From: DASRYH01 sp035687245
GTDB lineage: Bacteria; Actinomycetota; Coriobacteriia; Anaerosomatales; PHET01
Reading direction: 5' to 3'
Length of the DNA stretch: 47,864 bases
NCBI GenBank assembly: GCA_035687245.1
Contig: DASRYH010000005.1
Span: 1 to 47,864 of the forward strand
Position numbers and translations under genes: made by a program
Shown: positions 34,125-44,718 of the stretch, piece by piece
How positions within the stretch are numbered: the stretch's first letter is position 1
Layout of the letters: each line of letters opens with the position of its first letter
The notes under the pieces: generated by a model
What the model was told of the DNA's origin: nothing
What the model saw: only the letters and a program-made list of their open reading frames with translations
The model's database searches: none

Positions 34125-34499
34125 CTACGCGCTTCGTCCCTGGTACTGCGCTCTGCCGAATCCGAGGATCGGCAGGAAGATGAAGCCGAAGAACCACAGT
34201 CCGAGGAAGTAGCCGAAGCCCTTGCCGAAGACCCGAGCGAGGTCGTAGGTGATGAAGAGGCTCACGAGGACGTTGACGAGCGGGATGAGCAGCACGAGAA
34301 GCCACCAACCCGACCATCCGGCGACCTTCAGCAGTATGTAGATGTTGTAGATGGGGATGATCGCGGCCCACCCAGGGCGGCCTGCCTTCTCGAACACCTT
34401 CCACATCGCGATGATCATCACGACGGCCCAGATGACGGAGACTATCGAACTCGTCTCGCCGTTGGTGCTTGTCAGGTACTGAGTAGCGTCGAGTTGCAT
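34125..34499 (-). CDS. DUF5684-like small membrane protein
   Basis: A 124-residue membrane protein with three or four hydrophobic helices (about residues 19-36, 44-60, 64-85 and 95-115). It has the pattern KAGRPGWAAIIPIYNIYILLKVAGW, typical of the DUF5684/'signal peptidase I-like' small membrane family. The function is unknown; the catalytic Ser/Lys of signal peptidase is not evident. GGGAGGCGGG precedes the ATG. It is convergent with the tRNA and divergent from the glycosyltransferase. Confidence 0.82.
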   Translation of the reverse strand: MQLDATQYLTSTNGETSSIVSVIWAVVMIIAMWKVFEKAGRPGWAAIIPIYNIYILLKVAGWSGWWLLVLLIPLVNVLVSLFITYDLARVFGKGFGYFLGLWFFGFIFLPILGFGRAQYQGRSA

Positions 34500-34548
34500 C
34501 TAGGCCCGCCTCCCCGGTCGGCTTGCTGCCGGTATCAGTGTAGGCTAG

Positions 34549-35763
34549 ATGGCAGGCGCCAACTGCCCGCCCTCTACCACGACGGGACACTCGATGACGG
34601 CCATCGTACTCGCAGTCTTGTGCGCGCTCTGGCTCGTTCAGGCGATCCTCGTCGTCATCCACCTGCGAGAGATGGTGACGCTTTCCGAAGAATCACCCTC
34701 CGAGCCTGACCGGTGGCCGAGCGTTTCGGCGATCGTGCCCGCTCGTGACGAGGAAGCGTCCATCGATGCCGCTTTGCGCACGCGCCTAGCCGACCCCTAC
34801 CCGAGGCTCGAAGTGGTCGTTGTCGACGACCGCTCGGCTGACGCTACACCCGACGTCATCTCACAGCTGGCTGCCGAAGACCCGAGGGTCGTCCCCGTCC
34901 ACGTGGACGAGCTTCCCGCTGGCTGGCTCGGCAAGATCAACGCCCTCGAGCGGGGCAGACAGGCGGCGTCGGGGGAGTGGCTGCTGTTCAGCGACGCAGA
35001 CGTGCATTTCGAACCGGGCGTGCTGGGAAGCGCAGTCGCGTTGTGCGAGGAGCGCGGCCTGGACCTTCTGGCGCTCATCCCGGAGTTCCGTTCGCCAAGC
35101 TTCATGGTCAACGTCGTCTGGTCCGTCTTCATCAGAGCGTTTGTCCTCGGAGTGTCGCCGGCGGCGGTACGCAACGTGCGCTCCAAGGTGGGTGCTGGCT
35201 CCGGGTCGTTCATGCTGGTGCGTCGGTCCAGCTTCGACGCGAGCCCTGGCTTTGGCGAGCTGCGCATGGAGACCGGAGACGACATGGCGCTGGGAGTGAT
35301 GCTGAAGCGGTCCGGCGCCCGCTGCGAGATCATGAACGGACGCGGTGCCGCGTGGCTGCCAAGCTACGCGGACTACGGAACGTTCTTGCGGGGCATCGAG
35401 AAGAACGGCGCGACTGTGGCCACCGTTCCGTTCGTCGTCTTCCTTTGCGCGATGATAGCGGTGGCCGCAGTGGAGCTCTCGCCGCTTCTGGCAATAGTCG
35501 TCGCGATGGTTTCATCGACGAGCTGGCTTCTCGCGTTGGGCGTCGTGACATTCGCAGTCGCGACGGCGACCAACATCTACTGCCTCTACGACAGCACAGG
35601 GACGGTGGTCCCCGCGTTTCTGTGGCCCTTCGGCTGGCTCGCCATGGCCTACGGCCTCGTGCGTTCTGCTTGGCTGACTCACCGCCGAGGCGGCGTGATG
35701 TGGCGCGACACGTTCTACTCCCTCGAGGAGCTTCACGAGGGTCGCAGGTTCCGGCTGCTCTAG
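34549..35763 (+). CDS. Membrane-bound family 2 glycosyltransferase
   Basis: Inverting GT-A glycosyltransferase of family 2, 404 residues. An N-terminal membrane helix (about residues 17-38) is followed by the catalytic domain: SAIVPARDEEASID, VVVDDRSADATPD, the metal-binding DxD in LLFSDADVHF (about residues 144-153) and METGDDMALG. The C-terminal 130 residues hold two to four membrane helices (about residues 298-350 and 360-380). The ATG at 34549 has AGG close by; an in-frame ATG at 34594 would start directly at the membrane helix. HpnB- or carotenoid-glycosyltransferase-like architecture is suggestive only. It is convergent with the giant glucan synthase gene, so envelope glycan work is plausible. 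Confidence 0.88.
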   Translation: MAGANCPPSTTTGHSMTAIVLAVLCALWLVQAILVVIHLREMVTLSEESPSEPDRWPSVSAIVPARDEEASIDAALRTRLADPYPRLEVVVVDDRSADATPDVISQLAAEDPRVVPVHVDELPAGWLGKINALERGRQAASGEWLLFSDADVHFEPGVLGSAVALCEERGLDLLALIPEFRSPSFMVNVVWSVFIRAFVLGVSPAAVRNVRSKVGAGSGSFMLVRRSSFDASPGFGELRMETGDDMALGVMLKRSGARCEIMNGRGAAWLPSYADYGTFLRGIEKNGATVATVPFVVFLCAMIAVAAVELSPLLAIVVAMVSSTSWLLALGVVTFAVATATNIYCLYDSTGTVVPAFLWPFGWLAMAYGLVRSAWLTHRRGGVMWRDTFYSLEELHEGRRFRLL

Positions 35764-35799
35764 CCGCCGCCAACGAACGCGAACAGCGCCTTTCGCCCG

Positions 35800-38700
35800 C
35801 TATCCGCCAAGCAGAGTCACACGAACTTCGTGAGTCTGTCCGTCATCTTCGAGAAGAACGCGAAGCGTCTCGAGACGCACGCCGTCGAGCTCGACGAATG
35901 CGACACCACTGTTCACTCTGCGTGGATTCAGCACGTGAATGCTGTATCGGCTCTGTCCGTGACGGTAGGTCATCGTGTAGCCACCCCATGCCTTTGGGAT
36001 GCATGGCGAGACAGTTAGCCACTTCGACCCTTCTTCGACGGACACGGTGAGGCCTAGGAGGTTCTCAATCGCGATTCGGTAGAACCACGATGCCGAACCC
36101 GTGTACCACGTCCAGCCGCCCCGGCCAACGTGCGGCTCGACGGCATAGACGTCGGCGGCGACAACGTAGGGCTCAACCTTGTAGCGCGCGACGGAGCCCG
36201 GATCCAGCGCGTGACTGATGGGGTTGATCATGTCGAACAGCTCGATCGCGTGATCCCCGTCGCCCTGCAGGAGGTAGGCGAGCACGGTCCACAACGCGGC
36301 ATGAGTGTACTGCCCGCCGTTCTCTCGAACGCCCGGAACGTAGCCCTTGATGTAGCCGGGGTCGTGTTCCATCTTGTCGAAGGGCGGCGTGAGCAGGGCG
36401 ATTAGGCCGTCCTCCCAACGGATGAGCTTCTCGTCGAGACTCTCGAGCGCCATCGCGGCCCGGACCGGATCGGCCAGTCCCGAGATCGTCGCCCACGCCT
36501 GAGCGACTGCGTCGATTCGGCACTCTTCGGCCTCATGCGTGCCTAGCGGCGTGCCATCATCGAAGTAGGCGCGCCTGTACCACGCGCCGTCCCACCCGCT
36601 CTCCTCGACGGCAGCGGCCAGCCGCTTTGCCCACTCACCGTACTCCGCTGCGCGATCCTCCTCGCCGCGCCGCGCGCAGACGGGAGCGAACCGTGTCAGC
36701 ACGTAGCCAAGGAACCACGCGAGCCAGACGCTCTCGCCCTGGCCCTTGTGGCCGACGCGGTTCATGCCGTCGTTCCAGTCGCCTCCACCCATGAGAGGCA
36801 GGCCGTGCTGGCCCACGGGGCGGCCGGTTTCCAGTGCCCGGAGGCAGTGCTCGTAGACGGTCACGGACTGCTCGGAGACAGCGGGCTGCAGGTAGGCGTC
36901 CTCGGCCTCAGGCGATAGCGCCGGGCCTTCGATGAAGGCGGTGATCTCGTCGAGCACGCTCTCGTCACCGGTTGCCTCGGTGTACTCGGCCACCACCAGC
37001 GGCAACCAGTGGCGATCGTCGGTGATGTGGGTGCGAACGCCGCGCCCGGAGAACGGCTGCCACCAGTGCAGAACGTCGCCTTCGGCAAACTGGTGACGGG
37101 AGGCTTCCACGATCTGCTCGCGCACTAGTTCGGGTCGTGTGATCAGAAGCGCCATGACGTCTTGCAGCTGGTCGCGGAAGCCGAACGCGCCACCCGACTG
37201 ATACGTGGCCGTGCGACCCCACAGACGACAGGCGGTGGCCTGGTAGAGCAGCTGCCCGTTCACAAGCAGATCGAGCTTCGGATCGGGGGTTTCGACCTTG
37301 ATCGTGCCCAGGAGGTCGTCCCAGAACGTTCGAACACGGGCGAGACTCGCGGCCGGGGTTTCGTTCTCGCGGAAGCGCGCTATGAGGTCGCGGCAGTCCT
37401 GCAGGGTGGTGGTCTGACCGAGGAAGAAGCAGACCTCGGCGGTCTCGCCGACTGCGAGGGAGACCTCGACTTGGAGGGCTCCGCAGTTGTCGTGATAGCG
37501 TCCGGACGCGCCGCCCAAGCCCTCGCGCCGCATCGCCTCGGGGGATCTGAGCGTGCCGTTTCGCCCAACGAACTCGGTGCGGCTTGCTGTCCATGAGCGG
37601 ATGGGACGGTCGCTGGCGAGAAACGCGCAGCGCCCGGGGAAGTCGAAGTTGAAGTGGTTGTGCGCAGTCAGGATCGAAGACTCGCTGTCGAACCACGTCA
37701 CGACGAGCTGCTGCGCGCGGCTGCGGGACTCGCCCAGCACCCACTCGACGAGCTGGGTCACGGAGAGACTGCGCGCGTTCGGGCCACGGTTCTCAAGCGT
37801 GAGCCGGCACACACGCACCGGGTCATCGATTGCTACGAAGTAGTCGAGGGTGTGGCCGATGCCGTGGGTCTCGTGCTCGAAGCGCACCGCACCCTTGGTG
37901 TGCCGGACCACGTAAGGCTCGGGCGTCCGCACGGGAAGCGGAGTGGGGCTCCAGTACTCGCCGGTCTCTTCGTCGCGTACATATATCGCTTCGCCGCTAC
38001 CGTCGGAGACAGCATCGTTGTTCCACGTGGTGATGCGGTTCTCGTGACTGTTGAGCGCCCACGTGCATCCGACCCCCGCCTCGCTAACCATGCATCCGAA
38101 GGTAGGGCTGGCCAGAACGTTGATCCACGGAGCCGGCGTAACGGCCTTGTCTTCCAGAATGACGATGTAGTCGCCGTTCTCGGGATCGAAGCCGCCCAGC
38201 CCATTGTCGAAAAGCAGCTCCGGACGCTCGAATGTCGCAGCCGGATAGTCCTCTGGGTGCGCCGTGGGCGCGTGCCTCGCGGGCACTGCGAGCTTCGAAC
38301 CGCGGCGGTTGAGCTGCAGCTCAAGCGTCCCGGAGTCTCCATCCAGAGTCGCCCGCGCCACAGAGAGCAGCAACGTCAGGACATCAGGATGCATCTGATC
38401 GGCGCGCCGGAGGAAGACGCCCCCGGGCTTGTCGAGCATCTGGAGCGCATGGCCCGTTCGCACCAGCAGCCTCAGGCGATCGTCGAGCTGGTCAGTGTAG
38501 CCAGTGGGTCGCGTGTTCAAGATGACGAGGTCGGAGACGAGCCCCTTGTGCCGCCAGTACTGGTGCGCCAGCAGGGCGTGACGTACCAGCGGCGCGTGGG
38601 CGAGCTCCTCCACGCGAACCAGCATTATCGGCAAGTCCCCGGAGACGCCCAGTGACCACAGGCCCGACATCTGCAGGCCGTTCTCGACCGGCGTCTTCAC

Positions 38701-41700
38701 CTTGAGAGGGGAGAACGGATCGGTCAGCAGCAGTCGGGACGCAAGACGGTCGAGGGCCATAGCCTGGTCGGGGGTGATTCCGAGGTCGCGCAGCTCAAGC
38801 TGCGCGGCGGTCCAGGCGAGGTCGATGGCGCGCTGAGTGTTGCGGGGGTCCGCGTACTTCTCTGTAAGACGGACGGTGGTCTCGCGCTGGTCAGAGATGC
38901 CTGTCGCATACATGATGCGCGCCGACTGTCCTTCAGGAATCTCGACAACGCGACGGATGGCGCAGCACGGGTCGAGCACCGCGCCGACCGTGCCCGAGAG
39001 CGGGCCTTCTGCATCAAGTGCCGCCGGATCGTCTGCCGAGCGCAAGCGTCCGATGAACCGAGCACGGTCGGTCTCGCAGCTCCAGTCGCAGTCCTCTTGC
39101 TCGCACGCCGCGAGATGGAAGCCCCAAACCGCCGTCTCCTCGTCGCTGCGACGCCGCCGCGTGAAGACCACCGCAGAGTTGTGCTCGAGCGACTCCGTCT
39201 CGATGAACAGGTTAGAGAACGACTTGTGTGCCTGGTCCGAGGCCTGCTTGGTGACTGCAACCTCGAAGTAGGACGTGACTTCCAAGCGCATAGGGGAGGA
39301 GCTCAGGTTTCCGAAGGTGAGCCGGCGAACCTCAACGTCGTCTTCGGGGGAGACCGACACTTCAAGCCGTGTCTCGAGTGCGCCGTCGACGCGGCGGAAC
39401 TCGGCCTTGTCCGGCGCGAACGTCACGAAGTAGTCGTCCGGCTCGCGTGGGCAGGGGTTGTGAGGCGCCGAAAAGACCTTCCCCGTGTCGAGATCGCGGA
39501 CGTAGAAGAAGGTGCCCCAGCAGTCGCGCGTCACATCTTCCCGATAGCGAGTGACGGCAATGTCGTTCCAGCGAGAGTAGCCGCCGCCGCCGTTGGTGAT
39601 CATCACCGAGTAGCTGCCGTTAGACAGGAAGTGCGTCGCCGGCACAGCGGTCGCAGCCGTCGGATACGTTCTTGTCACGGGAGGCAGCAGCTCCTCAACA
39701 GAGCGCACCCCGCGGACCTCCTCGATATGCGGCTCGACGAGCTGAACGTGTCGCGGAAGCCTCTCTTGCAACAAGAGCTCTGCGGAGGCCACCGTCGCAT
39801 CGGAGTGGAACCGGTCCTGCATGCGGCCGTGGAGCAGCGCATTGCACAGCGCCACGAACGACATGCCGTGGTGGTGCGAGAAGTAGGCACGCACCACTGC
39901 CCGCTTCGAGCCGGCGGGCACGCGGCCGGGCGTGTAGTCGATCGACTCGTAGAAGCCGTAGTCGCCCTCAGCCCCGGTAGCACGCAGGCGCGCGAGGTTG
40001 GCGATGACAGCGCGCGGCTCAACGGGCAGCGAGAGCATAGAGGCGTAGGGCGCGACGACCACGTCGTCAGACAGTCCACGTTTGAGACCCAGACCGGGGA
40101 TGCCGAAGGCCTGGTACTGGTAGGTGAGATGCGCGTCGCGGGCGTTGAAGGCGCTTTCGGAGACGCCCCACGGCACGCCGCGCTCGTCGCCATACGCGAT
40201 CTGGCGATGCACAACCGTGTTGCAGGTCTCTGCAAGCAACGTGTCCGGCCAACTGCGCATCACGAGCATCGGCATGAGGTACTCGAACATCGAGGCGCTC
40301 CACGACACCAACGCCCTGCCCTGCGGCGTCGGCGTAAGTGGACGCCCAAGCCGGAACCAGTGGTCCTGGCCTACATCGCCCTTGGCAACGGCCAAGAAGC
40401 TCGCGACACGGCACTCGCTTGCCAGCAGGTCGTAGTAGGAGGCATCGAGCCTGCCCTCGCTGAGGTTGTATCCAATGGAGAACAGCGAGCGGTGTGGGTC
40501 GTACAGGACGGAGAAGTCGATGTGCTCCCAGAACGCACGCGCCTCTTCAGCGCTTCGACGAAGCAGTTCAAGCTGTTCGACGCATGCGGGACGCGCGTCG
40601 TTGATCCCCGAAAGCACCTGTGTGGCCCAGTCGGCGGCAGGTCCGCCTTCGACAGACAGCCGTTCGAGGGCGCGTAGCGCCTCGGTGAGACCTTCAGCCA
40701 GGCCGGTGAGGCTTGGCACGTAGCGCAGGAGCGGATCGAGTTCGGGGACCGTCCACGCTTCGCCCGGCGTATCTTCGAGCAATGATGCCCACGGAACGAG
40801 CTGCTGCACGAGGTCCCGCCAGCAATCGGCGGACTCACAGACCTCGGCAACCGAAGCACGCAGGCGCTCGAGTCGGCCCGTCGGCACCGGCGGCCGGTAG
40901 TCCGGCGGGGCAGGTTCATCGGTGTCGGCACCTCCGTCCTGAGCGGGGACCTGTAGCCCCTCGACGGTCGACACGAGGTCGAGGGCCTCGGTCGCGAGCG
41001 CATCTGCGCGCCTGAGCAGGGCGGTCCAGCCCCCCAGTTGGAGCGGGAGTTCGGCGACGTCCAACATCCGCTGGAGCTCATCGAGAGTCTCCCGGAGTCG
41101 GCTCAGTGCGCTCGCGTCCACCAGCTCGGACTTGCCGGCCAGCAGATCCTCCAACGCGAGATGGACGCTGTCACGCAGCCCCTCTATGACCTGTGGCGCG
41201 AACAGCGGCGACTCGGACACCTCGAGCAGGCCTGTCCGTAGTGCGATCAGGTGACTGGCGAGATTGCCGGAGTCGACTGTCGAAACGTACGCAGGCCGAA
41301 GTGGCTCGAGTGTCCGGATGTCGTACCAGTTGTAGAAGTGGTTGTTGAACCGCTCGAGGCCGGCCATCGTCTCAAGCGTTGCAGCGACGCGCTGGTTCAG
41401 GCGCACAAGATCCAGGTAGCCCAAGTCGTAGGCACCCAAGTCGGAGAGAAGCTGCAGACCGATGTTGGTGGGCGAGGTGCGCCATGCAACCACACCGGTC
41501 GGATCCTCCTGATAGTTGTCGGGGGCAAGGTAGTGCCCCTGCTTCACCACGAAGGCGTCGAAGAAGCGCCACGTCTTTCGGGCAATCCTGCGAAGCGCCA
41601 TCCGCTCGTCATCGCTCAGTTCGGCGGGCGCTGCAGTGGGTAGAGGCCGCGAGACCCACCATGCTCCCCAGGGAGCGAGCAGCCAAAGGCCGCCGATCAC

Positions 41701-44625
41701 GACTGCGATCACGGCGCGTTCGGGCATCAAGGCAGTGCTCATCGCGAGCAGCACCGCACCGGCGATACTTGTAGGCGCCATCACGCTCCAGAAGGCGGAT
41801 GGCGTGGTGCCGGCGCGTCGCTCGACGTCGGCAGCGGTCTCCCAGTCCAGGAGATGCCGCTTGGAAACGAAGAGTCGCCAGACAGCTCTCGTGGCAGCGT
41901 CGAGGTTGATCCAAGACTGGTGCGGCAGCGTTGCGAGCGAGAGCAGACCGCGCGCGGAGTCGATTCGGAAGTCACGCAGGATGGCCGGAGCGGTCGACGA
42001 GAAGGAGACGGAGCGCGGGCGGAAGACCATTGAGCCGGCAAGTGAGAAGTACGCCGGGAAGAAGATGAGTGCGAGCAGGCCGACCGGCCACAACATGGCG
42101 GCATTCGGCAACAGGACCCACCCGAGGGTGAAGAGCAGCAGGGTCGCAGGAGGCACCATCGAACGCCGCAGATTGTCGAGGATCTTCCATCGGTGGAGCC
42201 CGGTCAGCGGGTTGGCCACCACTGAACCGTCGCCCACTCGGATTCGGCCGGCGAGGTAGGGCAGGGTCTGCCAGTCGCCGCGCACCCATCGGTGCAGTCG
42301 CCGTGAGGCGGCGAGGTAGTTGGCGGGGTAGTCATCGAGGACTTCGATGTCGTTTGCCAGAGCCGTGCGAAGGAACGAGCCCTCCAACAGATCGTGGCTC
42401 AGCAGAGTGTCTTCGGGAAAGACGTCGTCCAGCACGTCACGAAAGACGTCGACCTCGAAGATTCCCTTGCCGGTGAACGAGCCTTCGCCGAAGACGTCCT
42501 GATAGGTGTCGGATACGGCGTGTGCGTAGGGGTCGACGCCGGTCACCCCGGAGTAGAGGTGAGCGAAGCGGCTTCGGCGAGACCCCGGCAGCGACAGGCC
42601 CACGCGCGGCTGAACGATACCGTAGCCTTCGCGTACGAGCGGATCGCCGGGACTGAAGCGGGCCCGGTTGAGAGGATGCGCGATGGTCGCAATGAGCCGG
42701 CGTGCACCGTCGCGAGGAAGTATGGTGTCGGAGTCGAGCGTGATCACGAAGGTGCATGCTTGCCGGAAGTCGTGATCCCCCAGCTTGGTCGCGAACGTAG
42801 TGCGCGAGCTCCCACGCATCTCGCGGACGAGTTCTACAAGCGCGCCGCGCTTGCGCTCCCACCCCAACCAGGCGTCCTCTGACTTGCTGTAGCTGCGTGC
42901 GCGCATGAGAAGGTGAAACGGCCTGAGCCCGTGTTCGGCCTCGTAGCGCTCGTTGAGCTCGGCGATCCCGCGCACCGCGGCCTCGATGATCTCGTGGTCG
43001 TCGTCGCGGGTTGGGCCAGTGTGCGTTCCCGGGGCCCCGAGCATCCCAAAGCCGACGTTCGGATCACGGTTCGCTAGATAGGCGACCTCGAGATTCTCGA
43101 TGATCTCTCGCGCCGAATCGACGGAGGTCAACAAGACCGGCACGACCACCAGTGTCCGGTGGGATTCAGCCACCGGGCGCCGGGAGTCCAGTGTTGGAGC
43201 GATGCGCGGCGGGAAGACCACCGCGCTCAACCTGTTCAATACAGTCATGCCGATCTCGGAGAGCGGGACGAGCCCCAACAGCATCAGCACGAGCAGCTGC
43301 CACGGCCCCGCTCCCTGCCGCACCGCGTAGTTCGCGAGGAGCGCCATGAGCAACACCAGCGTGCCGCCGAGCGTGGCGCCGTAGTAGGCGGCCGGGTTGC
43401 GAAGGAGGCCGCGGTAGATCCACTCGCGCCGGATGGGCCGGTAGCCGATCTCGCGCTCCAGCCGGTAGCGGCCCTCGCTCACGAGCCACCAGCCCACGTG
43501 CCCTCGCACGGTGTCGGACGCGTCTGCCGAAAGCGCCTCGGCAGCCAGGTCCACGGCGCGTTGGGCCAACTCGAGCTCGGCGGCCTCCGAGCGTTCTGCG
43601 AGGTCCTCAACCGCATGGCGGTAACGGTCGCGGCTCAAGAAGTCCATCGAGCCGTATACGTGAATCGGATCAGAGCGCAGCTTCGCTTCGACGACAGAGA
43701 CGCGCTCAAAGAACTCGCGCCACTCGAGTGCATCCAGAAGCCGGATGCTCATGATGGCGTTCGCGATGGACGCTTGGTTCGCCGCCTGCACTTGTTGGAC
43801 GTGAATAGAGCCCGCCTCCAGCTGGACCCGATCCACCGAAAGCCTGCGCGAAAGCCACGTGTTAGCCAGCTCGACCTGCGCTTCGAGCGCCTGCAGGCGC
43901 TGCGCGAGCCGCAGCAGGAACTGCTCTTCGGCGGCGTCGGCGTCCGTGTCGAGTTCCTCGATCAGATGGCCAACTACGGCTGGCGACTCTTGTTCGGTGA
44001 GGACGAGGCGTTCGGCCCACGCGTCGGCGGCCCGCTCTGATCTGAACGACGAGACCACGGAGTCCGAGAGCCGCCGAAGATTCTCGACGAGCGCGATTCG
44101 GAGCATGATCGGGACGGCCCAGACCTCGCCGATGCTCAGAGCGTCGCCCTCCTGATATGCGTCGACGTAGCTGACGAGCGTGTCTTCGTCGAGACGGGAG
44201 TCGGTGTGAGCGATCAGAGACAGCAGCAGCTCGTACACGCGCGGATAGCCGGTGAGCGGGCCGCTCGTGAGCTGGGGGAGTTCGGTGGCGTAGCTGCGCG
44301 GCAGGTCCTCGCGGACGAGTAGCATCTGCTCTTCGATCAGGTAGTAGTTGTCGAGCAGCCATTCGGCCGCGGGTGAGGCGGGAACTCCGCGAAACACCGA
44401 CTGTGCGAGCTCGCGGTTGTGCGAGGCGAGGTCTTCGGCGGCCCGCTCCATCAGCCCCAGGAGCGGAGAGGTGCGCGAGCGCCTATCGACGACCCAGCTC
44501 TGGACATCGGCCAACGCACGCGCCTCTGTGGCCAGGCGTTCGGGTGAGAGCAGTTCGGCGCGAATGGGCCCGTCGTCGGTTTCCCCATGGATGCGCGCAT
44601 CGTGATCCGGACGAATACCACGCAT
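35800..44625 (-). CDS. Giant cyclic beta-1,2-glucan synthase-like enzyme (GT84 + cyclisation + GH94 domains)
   Basis: About 2,941 residues, close to the length of proteobacterial NdvB/Cgs (about 2,800-2,900). Seen in order: a helical N-terminal region (1-400), membrane helices (about 408-465), a GT84-type glycosyltransferase with FVITLDSDTILPRDG (about 625-640) and RRLHRWVRGDWQ, further helices (about 815-855 and 950-990), a glycoamylase-like cyclisation domain (NHFYNWYDIRTLEPL, about 1,093, to HHGMSFVALCNALL, about 1,585), then two GH94 sandwich-type regions (from about 1,665 and 2,138). The phosphorylase-type (alpha/alpha)6 domain has GAFGFRDQLQD (about 2,488) and the acid motif GGGDWNDGMN (about 2,615). 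The ATG at 44625 has GAGGA 5 nt upstream; an upstream in-frame start at 44664 lacks one. The product is inferred to be a cyclic or linear beta-glucan. Confidence 0.9.
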   Translation of the reverse strand: MRGIRPDHDARIHGETDDGPIRAELLSPERLATEARALADVQSWVVDRRSRTSPLLGLMERAAEDLASHNRELAQSVFRGVPASPAAEWLLDNYYLIEEQMLLVREDLPRSYATELPQLTSGPLTGYPRVYELLLSLIAHTDSRLDEDTLVSYVDAYQEGDALSIGEVWAVPIMLRIALVENLRRLSDSVVSSFRSERAADAWAERLVLTEQESPAVVGHLIEELDTDADAAEEQFLLRLAQRLQALEAQVELANTWLSRRLSVDRVQLEAGSIHVQQVQAANQASIANAIMSIRLLDALEWREFFERVSVVEAKLRSDPIHVYGSMDFLSRDRYRHAVEDLAERSEAAELELAQRAVDLAAEALSADASDTVRGHVGWWLVSEGRYRLEREIGYRPIRREWIYRGLLRNPAAYYGATLGGTLVLLMALLANYAVRQGAGPWQLLVLMLLGLVPLSEIGMTVLNRLSAVVFPPRIAPTLDSRRPVAESHRTLVVVPVLLTSVDSAREIIENLEVAYLANRDPNVGFGMLGAPGTHTGPTRDDDHEIIEAAVRGIAELNERYEAEHGLRPFHLLMRARSYSKSEDAWLGWERKRGALVELVREMRGSSRTTFATKLGDHDFRQACTFVITLDSDTILPRDGARRLIATIAHPLNRARFSPGDPLVREGYGIVQPRVGLSLPGSRRSRFAHLYSGVTGVDPYAHAVSDTYQDVFGEGSFTGKGIFEVDVFRDVLDDVFPEDTLLSHDLLEGSFLRTALANDIEVLDDYPANYLAASRRLHRWVRGDWQTLPYLAGRIRVGDGSVVANPLTGLHRWKILDNLRRSMVPPATLLLFTLGWVLLPNAAMLWPVGLLALIFFPAYFSLAGSMVFRPRSVSFSSTAPAILRDFRIDSARGLLSLATLPHQSWINLDAATRAVWRLFVSKRHLLDWETAADVERRAGTTPSAFWSVMAPTSIAGAVLLAMSTALMPERAVIAVVIGGLWLLAPWGAWWVSRPLPTAAPAELSDDERMALRRIARKTWRFFDAFVVKQGHYLAPDNYQEDPTGVVAWRTSPTNIGLQLLSDLGAYDLGYLDLVRLNQRVAATLETMAGLERFNNHFYNWYDIRTLEPLRPAYVSTVDSGNLASHLIALRTGLLEVSESPLFAPQVIEGLRDSVHLALEDLLAGKSELVDASALSRLRETLDELQRMLDVAELPLQLGGWTALLRRADALATEALDLVSTVEGLQVPAQDGGADTDEPAPPDYRPPVPTGRLERLRASVAEVCESADCWRDLVQQLVPWASLLEDTPGEAWTVPELDPLLRYVPSLTGLAEGLTEALRALERLSVEGGPAADWATQVLSGINDARPACVEQLELLRRSAEEARAFWEHIDFSVLYDPHRSLFSIGYNLSEGRLDASYYDLLASECRVASFLAVAKGDVGQDHWFRLGRPLTPTPQGRALVSWSASMFEYLMPMLVMRSWPDTLLAETCNTVVHRQIAYGDERGVPWGVSESAFNARDAHLTYQYQAFGIPGLGLKRGLSDDVVVAPYASMLSLPVEPRAVIANLARLRATGAEGDYGFYESIDYTPGRVPAGSKRAVVRAYFSHHHGMSFVALCNALLHGRMQDRFHSDATVASAELLLQERLPRHVQLVEPHIEEVRGVRSVEELLPPVTRTYPTAATAVPATHFLSNGSYSVMITNGGGGYSRWNDIAVTRYREDVTRDCWGTFFYVRDLDTGKVFSAPHNPCPREPDDYFVTFAPDKAEFRRVDGALETRLEVSVSPEDDVEVRRLTFGNLSSSPMRLEVTSYFEVAVTKQASDQAHKSFSNLFIETESLEHNSAVVFTRRRRSDEETAVWGFHLAACEQEDCDWSCETDRARFIGRLRSADDPAALDAEGPLSGTVGAVLDPCCAIRRVVEIPEGQSARIMYATGISDQRETTVRLTEKYADPRNTQRAIDLAWTAAQLELRDLGITPDQAMALDRLASRLLLTDPFSPLKVKTPVENGLQMSGLWSLGVSGDLPIMLVRVEELAHAPLVRHALLAHQYWRHKGLVSDLVILNTRPTGYTDQLDDRLRLLVRTGHALQMLDKPGGVFLRRADQMHPDVLTLLLSVARATLDGDSGTLELQLNRRGSKLAVPARHAPTAHPEDYPAATFERPELLFDNGLGGFDPENGDYIVILEDKAVTPAPWINVLASPTFGCMVSEAGVGCTWALNSHENRITTWNNDAVSDGSGEAIYVRDEETGEYWSPTPLPVRTPEPYVVRHTKGAVRFEHETHGIGHTLDYFVAIDDPVRVCRLTLENRGPNARSLSVTQLVEWVLGESRSRAQQLVVTWFDSESSILTAHNHFNFDFPGRCAFLASDRPIRSWTASRTEFVGRNGTLRSPEAMRREGLGGASGRYHDNCGALQVEVSLAVGETAEVCFFLGQTTTLQDCRDLIARFRENETPAASLARVRTFWDDLLGTIKVETPDPKLDLLVNGQLLYQATACRLWGRTATYQSGGAFGFRDQLQDVMALLITRPELVREQIVEASRHQFAEGDVLHWWQPFSGRGVRTHITDDRHWLPLVVAEYTEATGDESVLDEITAFIEGPALSPEAEDAYLQPAVSEQSVTVYEHCLRALETGRPVGQHGLPLMGGGDWNDGMNRVGHKGQGESVWLAWFLGYVLTRFAPVCARRGEEDRAAEYGEWAKRLAAAVEESGWDGAWYRRAYFDDGTPLGTHEAEECRIDAVAQAWATISGLADPVRAAMALESLDEKLIRWEDGLIALLTPPFDKMEHDPGYIKGYVPGVRENGGQYTHAALWTVLAYLLQGDGDHAIELFDMINPISHALDPGSVARYKVEPYVVAADVYAVEPHVGRGGWTWYTGSASWFYRIAIENLLGLTVSVEEGSKWLTVSPCIPKAWGGYTMTYRHGQSRYSIHVLNPRRVNSGVAFVELDGVRLETLRVLLEDDGQTHEVRVTLLGG

Positions 44626-44718
44626 GTTTCCTCGCCCAACGTGACAGGGGCGCGGACGCGGCACCCGGAAGAGACTGGCTTTAGCTCTATATCCCCAAGA
44701 GCGGCGGGGGCGCCTCGG

